This document shows, piece by piece, positions 1 to 8,076 of a DNA stretch of 64,000 nt. Made by a program: the position numbers and the translations under genes. How positions within the stretch are numbered: the first letter of the stretch is position 1; each line of letters starts with the position of its first letter. The notes under the pieces are model-generated. The model did not search any database. It worked only from the letters and a program-made list of their open reading frames with translations, and was not told where the DNA came from. This stretch comes from E44-bin88 sp034419075. GTDB lineage: Bacteria; Chloroflexota; Dehalococcoidia; Dehalococcoidales; BS750m-G39. The stretch spans positions 164,068 to 228,067 of the forward strand of contig DAOULR010000007.1 in NCBI GenBank assembly GCA_034419075.1, read 5' to 3'.

Positions 1-659
1 TGCCAAAGCTTTCGGCCCCAGGGGAAAAACGACATTACCTTGCGGCTCTCCTCCTCTGCCCAGCGGTAGCGATAGTCAAAGCGGATTCGGCCCAGGAGCT
101 TGGCGATAGAACCAACGGAGGGTGAAATTGACATCCCGTTATCGTTGAGTACCACGCAGACCCGGGAACCCAGGTGGCCTACTTGGTTCAGGGCCTCGAG
201 GGCCATGCCCCCGGTTATAGCCCCGTCACCGATAACAGCCACCACATTGTAGTCGTCACCAGCAAGGTCACGGGCGATGGCCATACCTAAAGCGGCCGAA
301 ACCGAGGTGCTGGCGTGGCCGGCGCCAAAGGGGTCATGTTCGCTTTCGTTACGGTCGGTGAAACCAGACAACCCGCCGTACTGGCGGATGGTGCCAAACT
401 GCTCTCTGCGGCCGGTGAGCAGCTTATGGACGTAGCTCTGGTGCCCCACGTCCCAGATAATCTTATCGTGCGGGCTGTTGAAAACACGATGGAGGGCAAT
501 GGTAAGTTCCACCGCTCCCAGGTTGGAGGCGAGGTGGCCTCCGTTGGCACTAACCGTGGTCACCAGTTCCTGTCGAATCTCGGCGGCCAGTTGCGCCAGC
601 TCTTCTTCTGCCAGCCCTTTTAGGTCAGTGGGGCTATCTATTCTATCTAATAGTCTCAG
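1..659 (-). CDS. dxs: 1-deoxy-D-xylulose-5-phosphate synthase, N-terminal part (cut by window edge)
   Basis: DXS condenses pyruvate and glyceraldehyde 3-phosphate in the first step of the MEP isoprenoid pathway, using thiamine diphosphate. The reverse-strand reading frame runs off the left edge. It shows the family start RLLDRIDSPTDLK, then GGHLASNLGAVELTIALH, the GHQSYVHKLLTGR segment, GHASTSVSAALGMA and the ThDP-binding GDGAITGGMALEALN with a following ND, all in the expected order. No ATG, GTG or TTG lies between the upstream in-frame stop and the conserved RLLDRI residues. The best-placed initiator is a CTG at 659-657, with AGGA about 8 nt upstream. About 219 codons of a usual 620-640 are present. 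The family call is firm; the start is inferred. Confidence 0.93.
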   Translation of the reverse strand, partial: MRLLDRIDSPTDLKGLAEEELAQLAAEIRQELVTTVSANGGHLASNLGAVELTIALHRVFNSPHDKIIWDVGHQSYVHKLLTGRREQFGTIRQYGGLSGFTDRNESEHDPFGAGHASTSVSAALGMAIARDLAGDDYNVVAVIGDGAITGGMALEALNQVGHLGSRVCVVLNDNGMSISPSVGSIAKLLGRIRFDYRYRWAEEESRKVMSFFPWGRKLW

Positions 660-684
660 TGTTGCTATCCTGAACCACCAGATT

Positions 685-733
685 GGTTAGTTGTCTTCAT
701 ACTAGCATTTTGTCTAGTTTTTGACAACTAACC
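685..733. other. Long inverted repeat between the kinase gene and dxs
   Basis: Perfect 11-bp arms (GGTTAGTTGTC at 685-695 and GACAACTAACC at 723-733) enclose a 27-nt loop that itself contains a short ACTAG/CTAGT stem. The arm overlaps the stop codon of the histidine kinase gene and lies just upstream of the dxs start. It has no T-run, so it is not a standard intrinsic terminator. It could be a processing or attenuation hairpin, or an operator. Confidence 0.5.
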
Positions 734-2905
734 TTTATGAGTAAGAGGGCGTTTTCGCCGTCGTGTGTGTCCTTTTATAGGGTGCTCTTTCTCGCTGACC
801 TTAATTGGGAGTTCGACGACGAAAGTGGCTCCTTTACCAAGCTGGCTCCTGACATATATCCTGCCGCCATGCTCGGCTACTATCCCATGGCAAATGCTCA
901 GGCCAAGGCCGGTTCCCTTACCCACCGGCTTGGTGGTAAAGAAAGGATCAAATAATCGGCTCAAGTCTGCTTTTGCGATTCCTGGTCCATCATCGGCGAA
1001 GGAAATCCTGATGACATTGTCGAGTTCTTCGGTAGTAATAGTCAGTCGGCCCTTGTTATGTGTCTGAGCCATGAAATATTCGGCGTTAATGATGATGTTA
1101 AGAAAGACTTGTTGCATCTGGAAAGAGTCAACCATGATTTCTGGCAGGTTGGGAGCAAACCGTCTCTCAACCTCAATATTGTTCACTTTATGCTCATAGG
1201 CACGTAATAACAACACGTCCTCTATAATGTTATTGACGTTGCTAAGCTGCTTTATAGGTGTGTGCTTTCGAGCAAAGGTGAGGAGATTTTTCACTATGTT
1301 GGCGCAGCGCTGGGCCTCACTGTGGATAAGGCCTAAATCTTCCTTAATATCATCAGGGACATCCCTCTTCATGAGCAACTGGGAGAAGCCGATAACACTG
1401 GCTAGCGGGTTATTAAGCTCGTGTGCAGTGCCAGACGCCAGTTCGCCGATGGAAGCAAGTCGGTCAGTCATCATCAGCCTCTCCTCTCTCTCCTTGCGCT
1501 CAGTCACATCACGAAGTATTACTAGGTCAGCTGGCTTCCCCTCGTATTGAATAGCGTTGGCATTCACCTCCATCATTATCTTCCTGCCGCCTTTACTTGA
1601 GACTTCTATTTCATACAGGCTAGGCGCTTCCTCTCCAGCCATTCTCCTTTTATAACTATCGGCAGCCAGCGCCCTGTATTCTGGGGAAATAAAGGTAAGG
1701 AATGGCTTACCCGTTGCCTCCTCTACTGAAAAACCAGTTATTTCGGCAGCCTTTTGATTGGCAAACTTGAGCAAGTCATCCTGGATGACAATGATACCAT
1801 CGGTGCTTCTTTCAACCAGAGTTGAATATTTCTGCTCCGAATCAGCTAAAGCCTGGTGATAGGTTGCCAGTTCTCCAAAAGTATTGTTCATCACAGCCGC
1901 TAGGTCGGATAACTCATCGTTACCCGGTAGGTTAAGCCGTGCTGAGAAACCTTTCTTCTTGCCGACATCGCTAACCATGGCACTGAGTCTGGAGAGACGA
2001 GAGAGTATCAACTTATCAATCAGGATGTAAGTCAGGGCACTGAAAAGCAGGCTTACGGCAACTACTAAAAGAAGGAAATAGTTCACTGTAGTCAAACCCT
2101 GTTGGTAGATTGTCCGGGACTCGTCCACTTTCAGGATCAAAGCTGGCTCACCGTATATATCGCGCATCATGGAATAGCCGGAGATGGACTCACTGGACAA
2201 GGGACTGACGAAAATGGTGTCTTCAAGCAGCGGCTGTTGTATCTCCGGAAAGTTGGTTAGCGACTCCCCATCGGCAAAGGTGATTATGTCCAAAGACAAG
2301 AGCGTCTGCGCAGCTAGAGCATCAATGACTGTTTCATCAAGATAGCGCCCCCAGATGAGTGCGCCGCGGATGGGCCCCTGGTCGGCACTGGTCAGAATCG
2401 GATTGGAACTAACGAGCATAGGTCCTTCCGGGAGCAGAAGAATACCCGTTACGGTACTTGACGGGTCAGTGAGGTGTAAAAGAGCAGTGTCTGCTGGATA
2501 AAGGTGTTGTTGGAAGCTATCTGGCATGGCTACTTCCTCCTCATTTTGGAGGTCATAAGCCTTACTATAGACGACTTCGCCAGAGGAGTTAACGAATACC
2601 ATGAGATTGAGACTGAAGTTGAGGAAAGACTCATCAACAAGATTTGCTGTAATATAATCCTCGTCCCGGTTGGTGATGAACTCGTAGGTATCATCCCAGG
2701 ATGACCAGTCACGGCTAGAAGTTTTCATCTGAGACAGTTCATTCTCCACAGCACTGTTTAGCCGCTGGACATCGGCATGTACGCTCTCCTCATCCAGTTT
2801 TACATAGCTGTCCAGCAGGATGGTGCGTGAAGCGATAAAGACCGCCGCCACCACCAGAAGAAAAGTGACTGCAAGCACTATCTCCGTTTTTCTGTGAATT
2901 TTCAC
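728..2905 (-). CDS. Membrane sensor histidine kinase with CHASE4, HAMP and PAS domains
   Basis: A sensor kinase of 725 residues. A transmembrane helix at about 9-29 is followed by an extracytoplasmic CHASE4-like region (about 40-265), a second helix (about 275-298), a HAMP segment, a PAS domain (about 360-480) and a HisKA/HATPase_c core. The phosphoacceptor is His495 in GTAHELNNPLASVIG. The N box (FLNIIINAEYF), G1 (DDGPGIA), F box (FDPFFTTKPVGKGTG) and G2 (GLGLSI) are intact, so it should be active. No response regulator is nearby, so its partner is unknown. It overlaps the upstream HTH gene by 4 bp (ATGA), which suggests translational coupling. The ligand of CHASE4 domains is generally unknown. 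Confidence 0.92.
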   Translation of the reverse strand: MKIHRKTEIVLAVTFLLVVAAVFIASRTILLDSYVKLDEESVHADVQRLNSAVENELSQMKTSSRDWSSWDDTYEFITNRDEDYITANLVDESFLNFSLNLMVFVNSSGEVVYSKAYDLQNEEEVAMPDSFQQHLYPADTALLHLTDPSSTVTGILLLPEGPMLVSSNPILTSADQGPIRGALIWGRYLDETVIDALAAQTLLSLDIITFADGESLTNFPEIQQPLLEDTIFVSPLSSESISGYSMMRDIYGEPALILKVDESRTIYQQGLTTVNYFLLLVVAVSLLFSALTYILIDKLILSRLSRLSAMVSDVGKKKGFSARLNLPGNDELSDLAAVMNNTFGELATYHQALADSEQKYSTLVERSTDGIIVIQDDLLKFANQKAAEITGFSVEEATGKPFLTFISPEYRALAADSYKRRMAGEEAPSLYEIEVSSKGGRKIMMEVNANAIQYEGKPADLVILRDVTERKEREERLMMTDRLASIGELASGTAHELNNPLASVIGFSQLLMKRDVPDDIKEDLGLIHSEAQRCANIVKNLLTFARKHTPIKQLSNVNNIIEDVLLLRAYEHKVNNIEVERRFAPNLPEIMVDSFQMQQVFLNIIINAEYFMAQTHNKGRLTITTEELDNVIRISFADDGPGIAKADLSRLFDPFFTTKPVGKGTGLGLSICHGIVAEHGGRIYVRSQLGKGATFVVELPIKVSEKEHPIKGHTRRRKRPLTHKG

Positions 2906-3147
2906 GCTTTCCCTCCAGACTGGGGTTCTTTTCGCTTAAGAGGAAGTGCCGTAATACGCTGGCTATTTCTCTTAATTGCCTCAACTTGAGCTGGGGTAAA
3001 TAGTCTCCAGCCCCGCCAATCCCGGTATTCAACGTCACTAAATCTTACCTCTTTCAACCACCTGAAGAGTGTATTCTTACTGATGCCGGCCATCCGGCAA
3101 ACCTCTGCTGTCCTGTAATAAGTCTTACCTTGAATAACTACAGGCAT
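2902..3147 (-). CDS. Small MerR/excisionase-type helix-turn-helix protein
   Basis: An 81-residue DNA-binding protein. It begins with the TYYRTAEVCRMAGISKNTLFRWL helix-turn-helix (about residues 9-31), followed by a wing-like RDWRGWRLFTPAQVEAIK typical of MerR/excisionase folds; there is no effector domain. A good ribosome-binding site (TAGGAG, about 8 nt upstream) supports the ATG at 3147. It is the first gene of a two-gene operon with the histidine kinase and overlaps it by 4 bp. It may serve as the kinase's regulator, but it has no receiver domain, so any link would be indirect. The fold call is good; the role is inferred. Confidence 0.8.
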   Translation of the reverse strand: MPVVIQGKTYYRTAEVCRMAGISKNTLFRWLKEVRFSDVEYRDWRGWRLFTPAQVEAIKRNSQRITALPLKRKEPQSGGKA

Positions 3148-3324
3148 ATCTTTGTCTCCTAAATCTACCTAGATATACCATACTATATCCTTTCCATCGG
3201 GTGAATCCCCTATTTGTACCTGGCAGGCCTATATTTTAGTCCTAGTCTAGTTATTCAAAAACTGCGATTGGCGCGTGGCTACAGAATCCACAATGTGGCA
3301 GGATGATTGCCAAGCAAAAAAATC

Positions 3325-3353
3325 TTGACCTTTATTAGCGCCCGTGCTAAATT
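3325..3353 (+). promoter_or_regulatory. Promoter of tRNA-Arg(TCT)
   Basis: TTGACC (3325-3330), a 17-bp spacer, then TAAATT (3348-3353), about 15 nt before the tRNA. Confidence 0.75.
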
Positions 3354-3368
3354 TTAGTGATTAAGCAC

Positions 3369-3445
3369 GTCCCTGTAGCTCAGTTGGACAGAGCGGCTGC
3401 CTTCTAAGCAGCGGGTCGCAGGTTCGAATCCTGCCAGGGACGCCA
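3369..3445 (+). tRNA. tRNA-Arg (anticodon TCT)
   Basis: Complete cloverleaf. The acceptor stem GTCCCTG pairs with CAGGGAC, the D arm contains AGCTCAGTTGGACAGAGC, the anticodon loop CTTCTAA gives TCT, and the T arm is GCAGG-TTCGAAT-CCTGC. The discriminator G is followed by an encoded CCA (3443-3445). Confidence 0.97.
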
Positions 3446-3514
3446 CTCCAGCTACAAATTGTTCACAAAACGCTTACTTGATAGATTCCTAGCTAATGTA
3501 GAAGGAGGTTTGAA

Positions 3515-4144
3515 ATGGCTACATTGGAGGAGCTACAGGCAAGACTGACTCGTCTGGAGGACATCAGGCAGATAAAAAGACTGCAGAAAATCTATGGCTA
3601 CTATCAGGATTATGGCCAGTGGCAGAAGATAGTAGACCTGTTTTCTGATGACGCCCCGTCGGTTGAGGAAGCAGACCGTGGTGTTTACCAGGGGAAAGAG
3701 GGGGTGAGAAGATATTTCATAGACCTGTTAGGCAGAGGCCTGAATAGACCGCGAAGACCGGGGATATTGTCTATTATGTTTCAGCTCCAGGGGGTGGTTA
3801 CGGTTAACCCCGATGGCAAGACAGCCAAAGGGAGGTGGTACGGGATGGGAATGGAGGCCAAACCTATTGTCTCTTTGCATGAAGGGGAACTCAGACAGAT
3901 CTGGATACATGGAGTTTATGAAAATGAGTATGTAAAAGAGGGTGGAAAGTAGAAGTTCAAGAAACTCCATTTTAATCTGACCTTCCGCACTCCCTATGAA
4001 GATGGCTGGCTAAAGGTGCCGGTTGTGGGCCAGAACGGGCCAGATGAGGTTATAAAACCGGACGCACCACCCGCTGCCTACTTCCCCTACCCTTCCGGAT
4101 ACCATGTTCCCTTCCACTTCACACATCCCGTAACCGGTAAATGA
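3515..4144 (+). pseudogene. SnoaL-like (NTF2-fold) protein interrupted by an in-frame amber codon
   Basis: The frame opens at an ATG preceded by GAAGGAGG and reads MATLEELQARLTRLEDIRQI, typical of SnoaL-like cone-fold proteins. A TAG at 3950-3952 ends it after 145 residues. The same frame continues without a break to a TGA at 4142-4144 and encodes KFKKLHFNLTF ... HPVTGK, which matches the C-terminus of the paralog at 4179-4787 almost segment by segment. At the stop position the paralog has the segment GRWLFKK, so TAG most simply replaces a Trp TGG. It is therefore a recent nonsense mutation, a sequencing error or a suppressed stop. SnoaL-like proteins include cyclases, dehydratases and isomerases; the substrate is unknown. 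Confidence 0.82.
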
Positions 4145-4178
4145 TTTAACTAGAGAATAAAGAGAGGGTTGGTGAATC

Positions 4179-4787
4179 ATGAACCTGGAAGAATTGGAAA
4201 AAGAAATAGTCCGACTGGAGGATATCCAGGAAATAGAGGATTTGCAGCAAAAATACGGATATTATATGGATACTCATCACCGGCAGGAGGTTATAGATTT
4301 ATTCTCCGATAATACCGAGTCTATTGAGATAGAGAGTACCGGTTTGTTTCTAGGCAAGGAAGGAGTGAAGAAGTTTTTTGGTGATAACGACCTCCTCCCC
4401 GAAGGGAAGCAGACGGTTCCCGAGTGGATTAACATTCTTATTATGATGAGTCAGGATGTGATTGATATAGACCCTTCAGGTAAAACCGCCAAGGGGAGGT
4501 GGAATACCTGGCTCGCCGAGGCCATGGTAGTAGGCGGGATACCCCGACAGCAGTGGGTACAGGGGTATTATGAGAATGAATATGTCAAGGAGAACGGGAG
4601 GTGGCTGTTTAAGAAATTACACTGGAATGTTACCTTTTTCACCTCCTTTGAGGCGGGCTGGCTCAAGATACCGTTGCTGGGCCTTTTGAGCAGGAAGGAC
4701 GCGGATGCTCCAGCTCCCCATTTTCATCCTTACCCATCTGGTTATCAGCTTCCCTATCATTTTGAACATCCTGTTACCGGTAAGTGA
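4179..4787 (+). CDS. SnoaL-like (NTF2-fold) protein, intact paralog
   Basis: A 202-residue cone-fold protein of the SnoaL-like group. The N-terminus MNLEELEKEIVRLEDIQEIE is coiled-coil-like, followed by the usual LQQKYGYYMDTHHRQEVIDLFSD region with acidic and His residues that line the cavity in this fold. Further on, KTAKGRWNTW and GYYENEYVKENGRWLFKKLHW form the beta-sheet core. It lies 34 bp after the interrupted paralog in the same orientation, so the pair is a tandem duplication and probably one transcript. Enzymes with this fold act as dehydratases, isomerases or cyclases; nothing here fixes the substrate. Confidence 0.82.
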   Translation: MNLEELEKEIVRLEDIQEIEDLQQKYGYYMDTHHRQEVIDLFSDNTESIEIESTGLFLGKEGVKKFFGDNDLLPEGKQTVPEWINILIMMSQDVIDIDPSGKTAKGRWNTWLAEAMVVGGIPRQQWVQGYYENEYVKENGRWLFKKLHWNVTFFTSFEAGWLKIPLLGLLSRKDADAPAPHFHPYPSGYQLPYHFEHPVTGK

Positions 4788-4867
4788 TTGTCAGGCTAAA
4801 TTCTGGTAAGCAGACTATGGTTGGACGCTGGTGTAATATAGATGAGCACATCCTTAAAGCACTTATT

Positions 4868-4886
4868 AGCGGGTCGGAGGTTCGAA
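4868..4886 (+). repeat. Fragment matching the T-arm of tRNA-Arg(TCT)
   Basis: This 19-nt piece (AGCGGGTCGGAGGTTCGAA) matches the tRNA-Arg(TCT) T-arm region at 3410-3428 with one mismatch and has the same orientation. The two copies flank the SnoaL pair, as old attachment-site scars would. The match is short and could be chance. The surrounding 4788-4977 region has no other visible gene. Confidence 0.4.
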
Positions 4887-4977
4887 GGAGCAACGCTCGT
4901 CTCCATTATATTAAGATATAGACAGCATTCCGCCTAATGTGTTAGACTTCCACCAAAATATAGAGAAGGAGGGAAAC

Positions 4978-5739
4978 ATGAAACGTCTTTTGGTGTGTCT
5001 CTTGATCGGGCTGCTGCTAGTGGCTGTAGTGGCCATAATACCCGGCTGTGGTCAGGGTGGAGCCAAGATCCGCATTGCCACCGACGCTACCTGGCCGCCG
5101 TTCGAGTATGTAGATGAAGACACTATGGAGATTGAAGGGTTTGACATTGACCTGATGACAGCTATTGCCGACGCTGCCGACCTTGATATTGAATTCCTCA
5201 ATGTAGCCTGGGACCCGCTCTTAGCGGGGGTAGCTCAGTGCCAGTATGATGCTGCCATTTCGTCCATTACCATCACGCCTGAGCGAGCGGAGGAGATGCT
5301 CTTCTCCGACCCCTATTTCGAAGCGGGGCAGCTGATTTCGGTGCGCATTGACAATACCGACATCAACGGCAAAGAAGACCTGGCCGGTAAGGTCGCTGGA
5401 GCACAGATTGGAACCACCGGTTCCTTCGAGATAGATGCTATAGAGGGTGCCACTCTCAAGACCTATGATGACATCGGCTTGGCTTTCCAGGACTTGATGA
5501 ACGGGCAGATTGATGCCATCGTCGCCGACAGCCCTCTGACCCTGGGCTATGTAAACGCCAATCCTGATAAGATCAAGACGGTAGGTGAAATGCTGACCAG
5601 CGAGTCTTACGGCATCGCGGTATGCAAGGACAATCCAGAGCTACTAGCCCAAATCAATGCTGGTCTGGCCGAAGTGAAAGCCGAAGGCATAATTGACGAC
5701 CTGATTGATGAATGGAGTAGCTGGTGGGTAACTGACTAG
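4978..5739 (+). CDS. Amino-acid ABC transporter substrate-binding lipoprotein
   Basis: A periplasmic-type solute-binding protein for polar amino acids (family 3). The start at 4978 follows a strong AAGGAGG. It opens with a lipoprotein signal peptide (MKRLLVCLLIGLLLVAVVA then IIPGC lipobox), giving an anchored Cys at about residue 23. The mature domain shows the family hallmarks IRIATDATWPPFEYVDED, GFDIDLMTAIA, DAAISSITITPERAE and FSDPYFEAGQ. It leads a three-gene operon with the permease (5796) and the ATPase (6629). The DATWPPFEY pocket residues suggest an amino acid ligand; which one cannot be read from the sequence. Confidence 0.93.
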   Translation: MKRLLVCLLIGLLLVAVVAIIPGCGQGGAKIRIATDATWPPFEYVDEDTMEIEGFDIDLMTAIADAADLDIEFLNVAWDPLLAGVAQCQYDAAISSITITPERAEEMLFSDPYFEAGQLISVRIDNTDINGKEDLAGKVAGAQIGTTGSFEIDAIEGATLKTYDDIGLAFQDLMNGQIDAIVADSPLTLGYVNANPDKIKTVGEMLTSESYGIAVCKDNPELLAQINAGLAEVKAEGIIDDLIDEWSSWWVTD

Positions 5740-5795
5740 AGACATTTTGCCGGCAGGGTGGTGGGGCAGATAAATAAGCAAGCTCAAGGGGTCTA

Positions 5796-6623
5796 ATGGC
5801 AGAAAAACCAAAACCTAGACCCGGCGGGGGCAGGCTATTTTACATTCCTGGCGGTGATACAATCACGCGCATTGACCCGTGGTGGGGACTGGTGGCTTTG
5901 GTGGTGGTAGCGGCGGTGGTTCTGGTTACGGTATGGTCCGACCCGTTTTGGAACATCTTGGTCTTTGTGCGCGGTGGTATTTTCATAACCGTCGAAGTCA
6001 CGTCAATTTCCTTTGTCTTAATAATGATACTGGGTCTGCTGGGGGGGTTGGGGCGACTATCACGAAACTGGTTTCTCCGCGGCATCGCCTCGCTCTATGT
6101 TGAAATAGTCCGAGGAGTTCCTCTCCTTGTCCAGCTCATCTGGTGGTACTTTGCCTTCCCGGTAGTGATTCAGACGGTTGGGAAATGGCTCGGCCTCTCT
6201 TTCATGATTGAATATCAGGCTAATGCCATCGTTACCGCCATTATCGGCCTGACCGTCTGCTACGGGGCTTATATGAGCGAAATCTACCGGGCGGGCATTC
6301 AGAGCATCCCCAGAGGCCAGACGGAAGCCGCGCGCAGCCTGGGTATGACCCACTTTCAGGCGATGCGGTATATAATTCTGCCCCAATCGGTTCGCGTCAT
6401 TCTGCCTCCGGTGGGCAACGAGTTTATCGCCCTGCTCAAGGACACATCGCTGGTCAGCGTGGTAGCGGTAGCTGACCTGACACGACGCGGGCGCGAGTTC
6501 ATGGCTGTCCATTTCAATCCCATAGAGGTCTGGACGATGGTTGCCCTGATCTACCTGATAATGACCCTGCTTTCAGCCCGTGGCTTATCCTGGCTTGAGA
6601 AAAAGAGCCGTTTTGAAGACTAG
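5796..6623 (+). CDS. Amino-acid ABC transporter permease (HisM/GlnP type)
   Basis: A 275-residue inner-membrane permease. A longer than usual N-terminal tail and a first helix (about 30-52) are followed by the BPD_transp_1 core with several transmembrane helices. The cytoplasmic EAA loop reads EAARSLGMTHFQAMRYIILPQ, with conserved EAA and G, and docks with the ATPase. The motif IVRGVPLLVQL is typical of polar amino acid permeases. One permease gene alone implies a homodimer. The gene starts 56 bp after the binding protein, with AAGGGG upstream of its ATG, and is followed 5 bp later by the ATPase. Confidence 0.93.
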   Translation: MAEKPKPRPGGGRLFYIPGGDTITRIDPWWGLVALVVVAAVVLVTVWSDPFWNILVFVRGGIFITVEVTSISFVLIMILGLLGGLGRLSRNWFLRGIASLYVEIVRGVPLLVQLIWWYFAFPVVIQTVGKWLGLSFMIEYQANAIVTAIIGLTVCYGAYMSEIYRAGIQSIPRGQTEAARSLGMTHFQAMRYIILPQSVRVILPPVGNEFIALLKDTSLVSVVAVADLTRRGREFMAVHFNPIEVWTMVALIYLIMTLLSARGLSWLEKKSRFED

Positions 6624-6628
6624 AGACA

Positions 6629-7360
6629 ATGGAACCAATAATTCATATAGAGAATATACATAAACACTTCGGCAGTGTTCATGCCCTGCGAGGAGTAAGC
6701 CTGGACGTGTATAAGGGCGAAGTCGTTGTGATTATCGGCCCCTCCGGCTCAGGCAAATCCACCCTATTGCGCTGCATAAACCGCCTTGAGGAGTATGATG
6801 AAGGCAAAATCGTGGTAGACGGCACCCCGCTGGATGACACCAAGAATATCAACATCGTTCGCCAGGAAGTGGGGATGGTATTTCAGTCGTTCAATCTGTT
6901 TTCACACCTCAGGGTAATCGACAACCTGACACTGGCACAGCGCATTGTACGCCGACGCACCCGGGAGGAATCCGAGAAAACCGCCATTGATTTGTTGGCT
7001 AAAGTAGGCATTCCGGATAAAGCTCAGGCTTATCCCTCTCAGCTTTCCGGGGGACAGCAGCAAAGGGTGGCCATTGCGCGCGCCCTGGCCATGAACCCCA
7101 AAATCATGCTCTTCGATGAGCCGACCAGTGCCCTTGACCCGGAAATGATTAAAGAGGTCCTGGACGTGATGTCAGCCCTGGCCAAAGAGGGAATGACCAT
7201 GGTTGTGGTTTCACACGAGATGGGATTCGCTCGCGCTGCCGGCGACCGCATGATTCTGATGGATGAGGGGCAGATTGTCGAGGAAGCCACGCCGGACAAG
7301 CTTCTGACCTCGACTCATGAGCGCACCAAGCTATTCCTGAGCAAGGTCTTAAACCTGTAA
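6629..7360 (+). CDS. Amino-acid ABC transporter ATP-binding protein (GlnQ/HisP type)
   Basis: A 243-residue ATPase that powers the amino-acid importer from the cytoplasmic side. All nucleotide-binding motifs are present: Walker A GPSGSGKST (about 36-44), Q loop VFQSFNLF, signature LSGGQQQRVAIARAL, Walker B IMLFDEPTSALDPE and the switch His in VVSHEMGFA. The full-length match to GlnQ/HisP proteins and the 5-bp gap after the permease make the assignment firm. It ends the three-gene operon; the next genes are convergent. Confidence 0.96.
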   Translation: MEPIIHIENIHKHFGSVHALRGVSLDVYKGEVVVIIGPSGSGKSTLLRCINRLEEYDEGKIVVDGTPLDDTKNINIVRQEVGMVFQSFNLFSHLRVIDNLTLAQRIVRRRTREESEKTAIDLLAKVGIPDKAQAYPSQLSGGQQQRVAIARALAMNPKIMLFDEPTSALDPEMIKEVLDVMSALAKEGMTMVVVSHEMGFARAAGDRMILMDEGQIVEEATPDKLLTSTHERTKLFLSKVLNL

Positions 7361-7399
7361 GGGTCTATAACTTGTAGCCGAAAAGTCCTAGAAGACGGG

Positions 7400-8017
7400 T
7401 TAGCCTCCCCTTGATTGCAGCCAGGTGATTGGTTTTAACCTGATTCGGGGGACAACCTTCAGTTCGCCGAAGAATTTCATCACCAGCAGCGCCAGCACTG
7501 CCAGCATAAAAAAAGTCTCCCAGGAGCCTCCCCTGCTGATCAGCACGTAAGTCGCCGCGCCAGCAGCGCCGAAAATAACTACCCAGGCGTCGATGGCAAT
7601 AAAAAGAAAGCCCAGAAGCATAGAGCCAGCTAGGGCGAACAGTATATCGTGTTGGGGCAGGGCCAGGATAACACCGAAGGTGACGGCCACCGCTTTGCCC
7701 CCTTTAAGCTGGAGAAAGGGTGAGAAGGCGTGCCCCAGTATGGCGCTAAAGGCCACCCCCAGGACAGCGGCTTGGGGTAGCTCGAAGTATGAATGCGCCA
7801 GGAAGACGAAGGGCACCCCCTTGGCTACATCTAGAAAGACCGCCAGGAAACCCGACTTGTGCCCCCCTGCCCTGAAGACATTGGCGGCTCCGGGGTTACC
7901 GTCTCCATAATTCCTGATGTCCTTGCCCAGCAGCCAGCGCCCGACCCAGAGGGAAAAGGGACAGGCGCCGAGCCCGAAAGCGCACAGAGCCAGTAAGGTG
8001 AAATAGGATATTTCCAC
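7400..8017 (-). CDS. plsY: Glycerol-3-phosphate acyltransferase PlsY
   Basis: This membrane enzyme transfers an acyl group from acyl-phosphate to glycerol 3-phosphate, the first committed step of phospholipid synthesis. The 205-residue protein has the usual family length and hydrophobic helices. All three PlsY motifs are visible: the first loop with GDGNPGAANVFRAGG, the second ILGHAFSPFLQLKGGKAVA with the catalytic-type His, and a C-terminal cytoplasmic segment. It is the usual housekeeping PlsY, unlike the divergent homolog at 38267-38980. It is convergent with the amino-acid transporter. Confidence 0.93.
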   Translation of the reverse strand: MEISYFTLLALCAFGLGACPFSLWVGRWLLGKDIRNYGDGNPGAANVFRAGGHKSGFLAVFLDVAKGVPFVFLAHSYFELPQAAVLGVAFSAILGHAFSPFLQLKGGKAVAVTFGVILALPQHDILFALAGSMLLGFLFIAIDAWVVIFGAAGAATYVLISRGGSWETFFMLAVLALLVMKFFGELKVVPRIRLKPITWLQSRGG

Positions 8018-8076
8018 TACGCAATCCTAATACCTATTAAATCTAGGTATTAGAATAGCCTATCACCCTGTCTCCG

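Noticed and set aside
3950..3952. TAG read as pyrrolysine
   Set aside because: The paralog has Trp at the aligned place, one base away from TAG, and no pyl genes are seen.
8027..8053. Inverted repeat CTAATACCT/AGGTATTAG between rhomboid and plsY as terminator
   Set aside because: It is AT-rich with no T-run on either strand; too weak to annotate.
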